The notes: generated by a model not told the origin, from the letters alone. DNA of 15,600 nt from Clostridia bacterium (GCA_003563755.1 PWUB01000144.1:1-15600); one strand, 5' to 3'. Counted from the stretch's first letter, positions 7,912-14,655 are shown. Translations and numbers: made by a program.

Positions 7912-8919
7912 TCAGAGTCCGCGGCCGATGACGTACTCTAGCAGATCCACCACCCTGGTCGCGTAGGCCAACTCGTTGTCGTACCAGGCCACCACTCTCA
8001 CGGTGCCGCCAGCTACGACCCTGGTGAGGGGCAGATCAACCACCGCGGAGTATTCGGATCCCCGGAAATCGGAGGAAACCACGGGTTCATCCGAGACACC
8101 CAGGATGCCCCTGAGTCGACCCTCAGCAGCAGCCTGCCTCATCGCTTCCTCCACCCGTTCCTCGGTCACATCTTCAGCCAGGTTCACGACCAGGTCCAGG
8201 AGCGAAACGGTGGGTGTGGGAACCCGCACGGCGAAACCATCCAGCTTGCCCTCCAGCGCAGGTAGGACCTCGCCTACCGCCACGGCGGCACCGGTTGTGG
8301 TCGGCACTATGTTCATGGCAGCCGCCCGTGCCCGCCGGGGATCCCTGTGGGAACCGTCTAGCAGCCTCTGGTCCGTCGTATATGAGTGCACGGTGTTCAT
8401 CAGCCCGGAACGCACTCCGAAGGTCTCATGCAGTACCTTTGCTACCGGGGCAAGGCAGTTGGTAGTGCAGGAAGCATTGGAGATCACTTCGTGACTCCCG
8501 GGATCGTACAGGTCCTCGTTGATGCCGATGACCACCGTCAGGTCCGCTTCGGTCGACGGCCCCGTGATCAGTACCTTGCAGGCACCGCCGCCCTCTATGT
8601 GACCGCGCGCAGCCTCATCTCGGAAGATGCCACTGGCCTCGACGACCACGTCGACCCCCAGCTCGCTCCAGGGTATCGCCCTGGGCTCAGGCTGGTGGGT
8701 GAAGACTATCTCCCCTTCCCCCACTTTCATACCCTCACCGGTCAGGCTGACCGGTACTGGGAAAGCACCGTAAGTGCTGTCTCGCTTCACCAGGTGCAGA
8801 TACGCCTCCGCATCCGCCGGGCTGTTCACGGCCACGATCTCAAGAGCATCCCGCCCCACCGACTGCCGCAGCACCTGGCGTCCGATCCTCCCGAATCCAT
8901 TGATCCCTATCCTGGTCAT
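7912..8919 (-). CDS. gap: Glyceraldehyde-3-phosphate dehydrogenase, phosphorylating (NADP-type cofactor signature)
   Basis: GAPDH oxidises glyceraldehyde 3-phosphate to 1,3-bisphosphoglycerate, or runs in reverse. The 335-residue product shows the dinucleotide fold INGFGRIG at residues 6-13. The catalytic cysteine is C151 in NASCTTN and its partner is H178 in TVHSYT. The substrate segments PTTTGAA, RVPTPTVS and WYDNE are present. The residues that set cofactor choice are unusual: the Asp that normally binds the NAD ribose is replaced by S33 (AVNSPAD), and the Leu-Pro pair of NAD enzymes is G189-S190 (LLDGSHRD). This resembles plastid and cyanobacterial NADP(H)-using GAPDH. ATG 8919 has an AAAGGGG site 8 nt upstream; the frame is open eight codons further, but that extension has no family match. 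It lies 34 nt before pgk-tpi. Confidence 0.96.
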   Translation of the reverse strand: MTRIGINGFGRIGRQVLRQSVGRDALEIVAVNSPADAEAYLHLVKRDSTYGAFPVPVSLTGEGMKVGEGEIVFTHQPEPRAIPWSELGVDVVVEASGIFRDEAARGHIEGGGACKVLITGPSTEADLTVVIGINEDLYDPGSHEVISNASCTTNCLAPVAKVLHETFGVRSGLMNTVHSYTTDQRLLDGSHRDPRRARAAAMNIVPTTTGAAVAVGEVLPALEGKLDGFAVRVPTPTVSLLDLVVNLAEDVTEERVEEAMRQAAAEGRLRGILGVSDEPVVSSDFRGSEYSAVVDLPLTRVVAGGTVRVVAWYDNELAYATRVVDLLEYVIGRGL

Positions 8920-8947
8920 GCACAACGCCCCTTTCCACAACACTCCG

Positions 8948-9766
8948 TCACCGGGGCTGGTCGACCTCGGTGACGTAGAGATTGACCGAAATAACCTCTA
9001 CGTGGGCCATCTCTTCGACCATCTCCTTGACGCGTTTCTGTGCCGTCTTCAGGGAGCTGATCAGCGAAATGTCCGGCTCAACTGCACAGGTAACTGACAT
9101 GTAGATATCTCCATCGCGGACCCGAATCACGGGCGGGGCCGCGGCTCGAATGCCCCGGACCTCGCCGAGGACACGGTCAGCGATCTGCATTATCACCCGG
9201 TCGGATATGAATACTTTACCGAGGGAACTGAACGGAGGACGCACCAGGGTCTTCTCTATCATCATCGGAGAACGGACGCGTCCTCCTCTGTATAATAGGC
9301 GCAGCGGGTTGATTATGTAACCGGTGAAGGTCTTCTTAACCTCCAGCGTCGGGACGGGGATGACGTGCTGCCCGTGGCGCTTCCTCATCTTAAGGGCGGC
9401 CTTGATCTCTTCTTTCGTCACCACGTCCTCTATGGTGAGCCAGCTCGTGGGTTCGGGAAGGGCCAGGGCCTCGGTTATGCGGATGACCATGGCGTCTGAT
9501 GTGGCAAGCACCAGCACTCGCTGCGGTGCCTCCCTCTGTATCGCACGCTGCACTTCGGCACTGTGGTCAGGGTGAAGGAACACGGCTCGCTTGACCGCAC
9601 CGACTTTGGTCGCTTCAGCCTTGGCCGACCGGCCCGCCAGGATCTGGCCATCCTTGATGAAGAGCCCGTCATCGATTATGTACGGGGTGTCCAGCTCACT
9701 GGCGAAAACGACCGCCCGCTGACTCTTGCCGGTGCCGCTGGCTCCGACCAAGGCGACGATCTCCAA
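8948..9766 (-). CDS. P-loop NTPase fused to Asp23/Gls24 domain, function unknown
   Basis: The first part of this 272-residue protein begins with a Walker A P-loop, GASGTGKS at residues 8-15, right after a hydrophobic strand. It is followed by YIIDDGLFIKDG and a basic middle region, suggesting an ATP- or GTP-binding domain; I cannot assign a clear Walker B. The C-terminal part from about residue 185 (FISDRVIMQIADRVLGEVRG, then VRDGDIYMSV and a helix with KEMVEEMAHVEV) matches the Asp23/Gls24 (alkaline-shock, YloU-like) fold. Members of that fold associate with the cell envelope or are linked to stress. The start is TTG at 9766, only 5 nt after the TPR stop, with a weak GA-rich site; no ATG or GTG alternative keeps the P-loop. 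It sits directly before gap, where Bacillota often carry the repressor cggR. A role tied to glycolysis or envelope stress is speculation. Confidence 0.75.
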   Translation of the reverse strand: MEIVALVGASGTGKSQRAVVFASELDTPYIIDDGLFIKDGQILAGRSAKAEATKVGAVKRAVFLHPDHSAEVQRAIQREAPQRVLVLATSDAMVIRITEALALPEPTSWLTIEDVVTKEEIKAALKMRKRHGQHVIPVPTLEVKKTFTGYIINPLRLLYRGGRVRSPMMIEKTLVRPPFSSLGKVFISDRVIMQIADRVLGEVRGIRAAAPPVIRVRDGDIYMSVTCAVEPDISLISSLKTAQKRVKEMVEEMAHVEVISVNLYVTEVDQPR

Positions 9767-9771
9767 GGCTC

Positions 9772-11187
9772 TTACCGTCCTTCCGCTTCCGGCTCCAGCA
9801 CCTCGAGATATTCACGGACCGCTGAGGCCTCTTCCTTGAAACCCTGGGCATCGAGATCCGAGGCTATTCCTTTGAGCCCGTCAGGGGTGAACATGACCGC
9901 CAGCTGATCTCCGACGACCCTCGGCGACCTGGGTTCATCATCCAGCACCTGCTTCCAGAGCCGGGCGCCCTCGACCAGTTCCCCGCGGGAGAGAGCCAGG
10001 GCTCCCTTCATGAAAAGGGCTCCGAGGTGCTCGCCGGATTCATCGGCACCGAGGGCCCGCTCGACGTATTCGTCAGCCCTGTCCAGCCATCCCGCCTTGA
10101 GGGCGATGAGCGCCGCACGCACCCAGTTCATGGGTTCCGAGGGGTTGCTCTCCGCGCTGAGGAGGCACTCCTCGAGGGCCTCCTCGTGACGGCCCAGGTT
10201 CATCATCACCAGTGCCCGGTTGGCGCGCATCTGCTCTTCGTAGGCGGTCCGTGCCTCTGCAGGCAGCTCCGACGACGAGCGCAGTGCTCTGTTCCACTGT
10301 TCGAGGGCCTCTTCGTGATCCCCCTGCAGCCTGGCAGCCTGGCCCAGGTTGAAGTGGGCATCAATGTGACCGGGCTGGATCCTGAGAACCTCACGCCAGG
10401 TATCGCACGCATCCTCCAACCTGCCCTGCCGGGCATGGATCTCGCCCAGGTTGACCATCGCATCCACCCTGGAGCTTTCATCGTCCATGTCCGCATCGAG
10501 GGCCTCCCGCATGTATTTTTCGGCATCATCCAGTTCATTCTTCGCCAGATGCGCGAGGGCCACGTTGATCCTCGGAACAAAACTCTTCGAGCCGATCTTT
10601 ATGGCCTGTTTTCCCACATCGATAGCCTCATCATAGAAGCCCTGATCGTACAGCGCCGCTGCCAGGTTGTGCAGGGCCCGGATCTCCCTGGGATCCAGCT
10701 CCAGCACCTTCTTCCACGATTCGATGGCGTCCACGGGCCGCCCGAGGCCCACGTACACCTCGGCCAGGGTATTGTGGATTCTCGGCTGGTCAGGGGACAG
10801 TTCCCGGGCCTCCTCCAGGCGCTCCCCGGCCTCCTCCAGCTCACCTCTAGCGGCGTGGATCCAGCCCAGGAAATAGTGCGCCATGGCGTGGTCAGGATGA
10901 TCGGATATGATCCCCTGCCATTGCCGCTCCGCCCGCGAGAGATCACCCATCTCAGCATAGGCCACGGCCAGAAAATGCCTGGCCCCCACCATATCGGGCT
11001 CCAACCTCAGGGCGTTCTTGAAGGCCTCCGCCGCCTGCTTCGGCTGTCCTTTCTGCATGTAGATGAGTCCGAGATCATGATAGAGACCGCCGTCATCGGG
11101 GCGGTTCCGAAGGGCCCGTCTGTACTGATCCTCCATATGATCCAGGTTCACTTGCTGCTCTTCACCCGGTGTTCCCGGTCTTGACAC
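9772..11187 (-). CDS. Tetratricopeptide-repeat protein
   Basis: A 471-residue soluble protein made almost wholly of about 11 degenerate TPR units of roughly 34 residues. Good examples are at the N-terminus (GLYHDLGLIYMQKGQPKQAA) and near the middle (IHNTLAEVYVGLGRPVDAI and ALHNLAAALYDQGFYDEAI). Such helical arrays serve as protein-protein scaffolds. No signal peptide, membrane helix or catalytic domain is seen. The start is probably GTG 11187, because GGAGG lies 8 nt upstream; a GTG at 11202 in the same frame has no usable ribosome site. It starts 18 nt after the DUF523 stop and ends 5 nt before the P-loop/Asp23 gene. A partnership with that protein is plausible from position alone. Confidence 0.85.
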   Translation of the reverse strand: MSRPGTPGEEQQVNLDHMEDQYRRALRNRPDDGGLYHDLGLIYMQKGQPKQAAEAFKNALRLEPDMVGARHFLAVAYAEMGDLSRAERQWQGIISDHPDHAMAHYFLGWIHAARGELEEAGERLEEARELSPDQPRIHNTLAEVYVGLGRPVDAIESWKKVLELDPREIRALHNLAAALYDQGFYDEAIDVGKQAIKIGSKSFVPRINVALAHLAKNELDDAEKYMREALDADMDDESSRVDAMVNLGEIHARQGRLEDACDTWREVLRIQPGHIDAHFNLGQAARLQGDHEEALEQWNRALRSSSELPAEARTAYEEQMRANRALVMMNLGRHEEALEECLLSAESNPSEPMNWVRAALIALKAGWLDRADEYVERALGADESGEHLGALFMKGALALSRGELVEGARLWKQVLDDEPRSPRVVGDQLAVMFTPDGLKGIASDLDAQGFKEEASAVREYLEVLEPEAEGR

Positions 11188-11205
11188 GGGATGCACCTCC
11201 ACCTC

Positions 11206-11667
11206 TCAAGCACGGTGTTTCACAGTCTCTGTATACTCTGTCGGCGAGATCACGGCCACTCCCTGCCTGCGTAGAGCCTCTGCCGCGACACCCGTTCCCT
11301 CGATCAGCCCAGCGGTGAAACTGCCGTCGTAATGCCCCCGGGGCCCGCACGAAGGACTCCGCGGCTTGAAAACCGCGACCCTGCATCCCAGCAGTCGCGC
11401 CAGCCTGGCGGTCTCATCAGCCCCCCGGCGAAACTCCCGGGTGACATCCCGCCCACAGCGGGTGCGAACCCGGGCGCGTCCGCACAGCACATCACGGCCG
11501 CTGCCCCCGGTGATCTCCGCGGGACTCCTCGGTGTCGGCAGCCCGCCCAACTGCTCGGGGCACACGGGAACCACCCACCGCCCGACCAGAGTCGCCCGCA
11601 GGACCTCGTCCTCGCGGCCCTCGCCATCGTAGGCACAGGCGGCACCCAGGAGGCAGGCGCTGACCAT
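11206..11667 (-). CDS. DUF523 family protein
   Basis: A 153-residue DUF523 protein of unknown function. Conserved family features are VSACLLG at the N-terminus followed by YDG, VPVCPEQLGGLPTPR at about 35-49, a GRDVT segment, RGADE, and KPRSPSCGPRGHYDG at about 101-115. The three conserved cysteine sites (SACLLG, CPE, SPSCG) suggest metal or cluster binding, but this is not proven for the family. The ATG at 11667 overlaps the amidase stop as TGATG; a GTG one codon earlier is also possible. The overlap implies co-translation with the nitrilase-family gene. I do not assign a reaction. Confidence 0.85.
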   Translation of the reverse strand: MVSACLLGAACAYDGEGREDEVLRATLVGRWVVPVCPEQLGGLPTPRSPAEITGGSGRDVLCGRARVRTRCGRDVTREFRRGADETARLARLLGCRVAVFKPRSPSCGPRGHYDGSFTAGLIEGTGVAAEALRRQGVAVISPTEYTETVKHRA

Positions 11668-12485
11668 CACCGGTCCCGATGGTATAGATCGGGACGCCGA
11701 TCCGAGAACACGGGAAGAAGGTCCCTGATGTCTTTTAGGGCATCCATGTCCAGCTCGGCAGTCAGAACGCAGGTCGCCTCACCCCCCCGGGCCAGGACCT
11801 CGCCCGCAGGTCCCACGATCATCGATACACCGGGAAAGGTATCAGAGCCCCCCACTCCCACCCGGTTGCAGGCGACCACGAAGCATTGATTCTCGACCGC
11901 CCGCGCACGGACCAGGATTTCCCAGTGCCCGATCCGCGGTGTGGGCCACTGGGCAGGCACGAACAGCACCTCCGCACCTTGTAGCGCCAGGGACCTGGCT
12001 AGTTCGGGAAACCTCAGGTCGTAGCAGATCATCACCCCGGCATCCCACCCGTGCATCTCAAAGATCCCGGCGGAGTCTCCTGCCGCCAGGTGCCGGGGTT
12101 CCTCCATGAGGCCGATGAGGTGCACTTTGCGGTAGCGGTGGACGACATCACCCCGTGGATCGATGACGAAGGAGGTGTTGTATACCCGCCCTTCATCCGC
12201 CTCCAGGAGGGAACCGGCCACAAGCCAGATGCCCTCGCGGCTGACCACCTCCTGAAACCGGGGTATGGTATGGCCCTCGCCGGGATCCTCCGCCATCGCG
12301 GCGGCCTCCCTGGGGCCTTCATAATCCTCCCCGCCCAGCCAGACGTAACCGGAGGTCCAGAGCTCGGGCAGTACCACAACGTCCGCCCCCGCCTCGACGG
12401 CCTCGCCGATCCCCCTGAAGGCTGAGCCCCGGTTGGTGGCAGGTTCGCCCATGACCACGTCCATCTGTACGACCCCAACTCTCAT
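11667..12485 (-). CDS. Nitrilase-superfamily carbon-nitrogen hydrolase (NIT2/omega-amidase-like)
   Basis: This 272-residue enzyme hydrolyses a C-N bond, probably an amide. The Glu-Lys-Cys triad is clear: E41 in LPELW, K120 in YRKVHL and C154 in ICYDLRFPE. Further hallmarks are VYNTSFVIDP, AQWPTPRIGHWEIL, RARAVENQCFVVACNRVG and a late FPGVSMIVGP-type segment. The overall pattern is closest to the NIT2/omega-amidase and YafV-like branch, which repairs or salvages alpha-keto amides such as alpha-ketoglutaramate. That substrate is an inference. ATG 12485 is chosen because GGAGG lies 8 nt upstream; eight more codons in frame lack a good start signal. It is the first gene of the minus-strand string leading into glycolysis. 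Confidence 0.9.
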   Translation of the reverse strand: MRVGVVQMDVVMGEPATNRGSAFRGIGEAVEAGADVVVLPELWTSGYVWLGGEDYEGPREAAAMAEDPGEGHTIPRFQEVVSREGIWLVAGSLLEADEGRVYNTSFVIDPRGDVVHRYRKVHLIGLMEEPRHLAAGDSAGIFEMHGWDAGVMICYDLRFPELARSLALQGAEVLFVPAQWPTPRIGHWEILVRARAVENQCFVVACNRVGVGGSDTFPGVSMIVGPAGEVLARGGEATCVLTAELDMDALKDIRDLLPVFSDRRPDLYHRDR

Positions 12486-12890
12486 ACGGACCCCCTCCGG
12501 ATGTCTCAAAACCGCTTCCGACCGCGGGGGATGAACACACGACCCCGTGGGGCCGCCCCGTGCGCGCCCGGGAGCAAGGACTCTCAGAACACGTCTCCAC
12601 TCAATGCTACCACATAGCCGCCGGCCATTTCACGACTCGCCCACCAGGACGGTCCCGGGTGACTATCCCCGATCGAGGGGCGGGCTCCAGGGGGTCTCAA
12701 CGGCTTTCAAAGGGCTTCAGAAGGGCACACCTGCCGGAACCGCCCCCTCGAACATGCGGCGTGCAATTCTTCCGTCCGCGCCCGGGCCGCGGAAACACGC
12801 TGCTCCGCGGCCCGACGGTGAGTCTCTCCATCCCAGGCTGCTGCGTCCACCGGAGGTCTCACCCACCGGCGCCGCGGGCCCGGGGGTCTG
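12486..12890. other. 405-bp gene-poor spacer
   Basis: No convincing gene lies here. Plus-strand open frames exist (from 12547 and 12560) but their products are rich in Pro, Arg and Gly with no known motif, and they run into the deacylase gene on the other strand. I looked for tRNA and signal-recognition RNA patterns and found none. The clearest element is a perfect 10-bp inverted repeat at 12784-12813, listed separately. A weak minus-strand promoter candidate is GTGAAA, 18 nt, TAGCAT, around 12604-12633. It matches the consensus poorly, but some promoter for the downstream string is expected here. Confidence 0.5.
12784..12813 (-). terminator. Perfect inverted repeat, possible terminator of the deacylase transcript (no T-tract)
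   Basis: Ten bases at 12784-12793 (gggccgcgga) are an exact inverted copy of 12804-12813, with a 10-nt loop. RNA from either strand would form a very stable hairpin. It lies about 80 nt past the deacylase stop on the minus strand. There is no run of T after it on either strand, so it is not a textbook intrinsic terminator. It could slow polymerase, protect an mRNA end or be a protein site. Confidence 0.4.
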
Positions 12891-13772
12891 TCATTCCTCA
12901 GCGCTCGGCGCCAGGACGACGGTGGGAGATCCCCGGAACGCGTAGCCTGGCGGCCGCGCGATTATGACATAGCCGGAGAAGTCCACCCTGAGGGGTTCGC
13001 CGTCCACCGAACCCAGCACCTGTCCCTCCTCGACGGCCTCGCCGGGCGCCACCTGGGGCAAAAAGAGGCCGTGCGCCGGAGCGCTCACCCGCCTCAGGGG
13101 GCCGCAGAAGACCGGATTCACCTCGCGCACCTCTCCCGGCAGTACAGCGAGATCCACCAACAGGTTCATCAGGGCCTCGATGGTGCGGCTCGCCGCCGCC
13201 ATGTCGATGACTCCCGCCCTGCCCCCGCCGGGAAGCTCGATGATAACCGAGGGGATATCCTCGAGGGCAGCTTCGACAAAGAGCTGACCGCGGGCGCCGG
13301 CAGACTGCACGACCACGGGAATGTCGATCTTGTCGGCGAGCTCACCGGCGAAATCGTACTCCTCGTACTGGGCCAGGGTGTACGGACTACCGTAGATCCC
13401 GCAGCAGTGCAGGTCCACTATGTAGTCCATGTCGACGGCAATATCCCAGATCTTGTTGGCCAGTATCTCCGTCGGTGTTCCGTCGGGCTTGCCGGGGAAG
13501 ATGCGGTTCATGTCCCGCTCGTCGTAGGGGGAGGTGCGCTGCATCCTGCGGAAGGCCGCCGGGTTCGCCCGCGGTATCACCACCACCTCACCCGAGAGCT
13601 CATCCTCCTTCGCCTTGAGCCGTTCGATGATCTCAAAGGCCACGTACTGTCCGGTCATCTCGCCGCCGTGCAGGCCTCCAGTAAACAGAACCTTTGGACT
13701 ACCCTCTCCGAAGCGGTAAACGTCAACCTTCTGTACGATGACATCGTCGACAACCAGCTCTTCTCGTATCAT
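12891..13772 (-). CDS. Zinc-dependent deacylase of the AstE/AspA (succinylglutamate desuccinylase/aspartoacylase) family
   Basis: A 293-residue metallo-hydrolase with the M14-like zinc site of the AstE/AspA family. Zinc ligands are H35 and E38 in GGLHGGEMTG and H122 in DLHCCG. The substrate-clamp motif DMNRIFPG is at 87-94 and the likely catalytic Glu is E179 in VIIELPGGG. The C-terminal part (VSAPAHGLFLPQVAPGEAVEEGQVLG) is the biotinyl/lipoyl-like beta domain often found in this family. It would cleave an N-acyl or amide bond of a small molecule; the substrate is unknown. ATG 13772 has AGGAG 7 nt upstream. The frame is open to 14024, but that 84-residue extension is low-complexity and overlaps the upstream gene, so I reject it. 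It starts 17 nt after the small membrane protein stop. Confidence 0.88.
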   Translation of the reverse strand: MIREELVVDDVIVQKVDVYRFGEGSPKVLFTGGLHGGEMTGQYVAFEIIERLKAKEDELSGEVVVIPRANPAAFRRMQRTSPYDERDMNRIFPGKPDGTPTEILANKIWDIAVDMDYIVDLHCCGIYGSPYTLAQYEEYDFAGELADKIDIPVVVQSAGARGQLFVEAALEDIPSVIIELPGGGRAGVIDMAAASRTIEALMNLLVDLAVLPGEVREVNPVFCGPLRRVSAPAHGLFLPQVAPGEAVEEGQVLGSVDGEPLRVDFSGYVIIARPPGYAFRGSPTVVLAPSAEE

Positions 13773-13789
13773 CGCCGCTCTCCTCTCCG

Positions 13790-14140
13790 TTACCGCCACC
13801 GCAAGAACCGCGGCAGAGGCGGTATGGTAGGCACTCTGGGCGTAATGGGGGGAACCTGGTGCAGGTGAAGAATCACCACAATAACCAGGAGGGCCGCGAC
13901 GGAAGGTCCATCGACGACCACGCGGACCGGCCCCTGGGACCGATCCGCCCACCACTGTCTCAGAATGATTTCCACTCCCAGGGCCGCGATCAGGACGGGC
14001 CAGTACGTCCGCAGGTACGCCCACGAGGAGGTATACCCGGCCGATGATACCACCAGGCTCCCACCCAGGATCACGAGGGTGAACCCCAGGACAGTCCTTC
14101 CTGCCGGCTGCACCCGCACCTCGTCACCACCTCGTCCCAT
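13790..14140 (-). CDS. Small membrane protein, LiaF/DUF5668-like transmembrane region
   Basis: This 116-residue protein has three predicted hydrophobic helices at about 16-33, 42-60 and 79-96, joined by short loops. The pattern of a first helix with LVILGGSLV, then YWPVLIAALGVEIILR, resembles the DUF5668/LiaI-LiaF type of membrane region found in envelope-stress proteins of Gram-positive bacteria. The similarity is by pattern only. The C-terminus is proline-rich and basic. ATG 14140 is preceded by GGAG at 9 nt. It is the first gene of a two-gene unit with the deacylase and is divergent from ilvE. Confidence 0.6.
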   Translation of the reverse strand: MGRGGDEVRVQPAGRTVLGFTLVILGGSLVVSSAGYTSSWAYLRTYWPVLIAALGVEIILRQWWADRSQGPVRVVVDGPSVAALLVIVVILHLHQVPPITPRVPTIPPLPRFLRWR

Positions 14141-14157
14141 CGCAGCATTCTCCGTCC

Positions 14158-14163
14158 ATTATA
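14158..14163 (-). promoter_or_regulatory. Possible -10 box for the membrane protein/deacylase unit
   Basis: A perfect TATAAT occurs on the minus strand at 14163-14158. The best upstream -35 at 17 nt is TTCTGA, a poor match. A start from this box would fall at about 14151, only about 11 nt from the ATG at 14140 and inside the apparent ribosome site. Either the transcript is nearly leaderless, the true start codon is further in, or the box is not used. Confidence 0.3.
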
Positions 14164-14269
14164 CCCTCCACCCGGTGACATCAGAAGTGCGGAGCAGCCC
14201 GCCCCGTGTTCATGCACCGCGGCCGGGGCCCGGGATCCATCCTGTCACGCTACTACCCTTCTCTCACCA

Positions 14270-14297
14270 TTGACAATACCATGTAGTGGAGTATAAT
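14270..14297 (+). promoter_or_regulatory. Sigma-A-type promoter of the T-box/ilvE transcript
   Basis: A consensus -35 box TTGACA at 14270-14275 and a consensus -10 box TATAAT at 14292-14297 are separated by 16 nt. This is a full match to the housekeeping promoter on both boxes. Transcription should begin near 14304, leaving about 400 nt of leader before ilvE. Strong initiation fits a gene controlled later by premature termination. Confidence 0.88.
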
Positions 14298-14317
14298 TCC
14301 TCTTAATACTCAACATC

Positions 14318-14369
14318 GGTGCGAGGATAGGACGCCGAGGGGGTTCGCGCCCCGGCCTCTTGTGCACCG
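14318..14369 (+). other. Extra 5' hairpin upstream of T-box Stem I
   Basis: CGGTGC at 14318-14323 pairs with GCACCG at 14364-14369. Inside, GAG/CTC, GCC/GGC and GGGG/CCCC pairs (14339-14342 with 14350-14353) build a long arm with an internal bulge GATAGGAC. It begins only about 15 nt after the predicted transcript start and ends just before Stem I. It is not followed by T residues, so it is not a terminator. Its role is unknown. Confidence 0.55.
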
Positions 14370-14372
14370 AGG

Positions 14373-14655
14373 GGCGATGATGGGAAGTACTAGGTGGTAG
14401 CGGGGCATCCACAGAGAGCCGGCAGCGCTGAGAATCCGGCATGCCCGACCTCCGAACTCGTCCCGGAGCCGTCGCCGTGACACCCGGCGGGTGGGCCGGT
14501 AAAGCGGCGGCCGGCGGTCGGTGGATCGCCGTTATCACGTGGGAGTGAACCGCAGTTTCACTCCCGAAGGCTGCAGCCGTGAGGCTGCGGCAAATGCGGG
14601 TGGTACCGCGCAGGTCCTGAAGACCTCGTCCCTCATGAGCGGATGAGGTTTTTGT
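14373..14655 (+). ncRNA. T-box riboswitch (leucine specifier CUC) controlling ilvE
   Basis: A T-box leader senses uncharged tRNA and lets transcription continue when the amino acid is scarce. Stem I runs from GGCGA (14373-14377) to TCGCC (14472-14476), with the S-turn AGTA at 14386-14389. Its upper helix is CGGGGCAT/ATGCCCG (14401-14408, 14441-14447). Above the AGAGAG element, GCCGG (14418-14422) pairs with CCGGC (14436-14440). The specifier follows GAA: CTC at 14457-14459, a leucine codon read by tRNA-Leu(GAG). A hairpin GGGAGTGAA/TTCACTCCC (14541-14565) and a Stem III-like hairpin at 14571-14590 follow. The T-box bulge TGGTACC is at 14601-14607; its T suits the discriminator A of tRNA-Leu. 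The antiterminator pairs GGG (14598-14600) with CCC (14630-14632), and AGGTC with GACCT. Confidence 0.93.
14631..14653 (+). terminator. T-box attenuator terminator
   Basis: The stem CCTCAT (14631-14636) pairs with ATGAGG (14643-14648) around a GAGCGG loop, followed by TTTTT. The left arm shares bases with the antiterminator's CCC, so the two folds exclude each other. When tRNA-Leu is charged this hairpin should stop transcription before ilvE. Confidence 0.88.

Noticed and set aside
12720..12780. Possible tRNA-like segment containing GTTCGAGG on the minus strand
   Set aside because: No matching acceptor stem, D-arm or anticodon arm could be folded around it.
12547..12967. Two overlapping plus-strand open frames of about 130 codons in the spacer
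   Set aside because: Products are Pro/Arg/Gly-rich without motifs, they overlap the real deacylase gene end, and no good ribosome site precedes them. They look like open frames caused by high GC.
13773..14024. 84-residue N-terminal extension of the deacylase
   Set aside because: The extension is low-complexity and overlaps the membrane protein gene. A strong AGGAG site sits 7 nt before ATG 13772, whose product starts as expected for the family.
14318..14369. Intrinsic terminator directly after the ilvE promoter
   Set aside because: The hairpin is strong but is followed by GAGGGGCG rather than T residues; it also precedes an intact T-box that needs transcription to pass.
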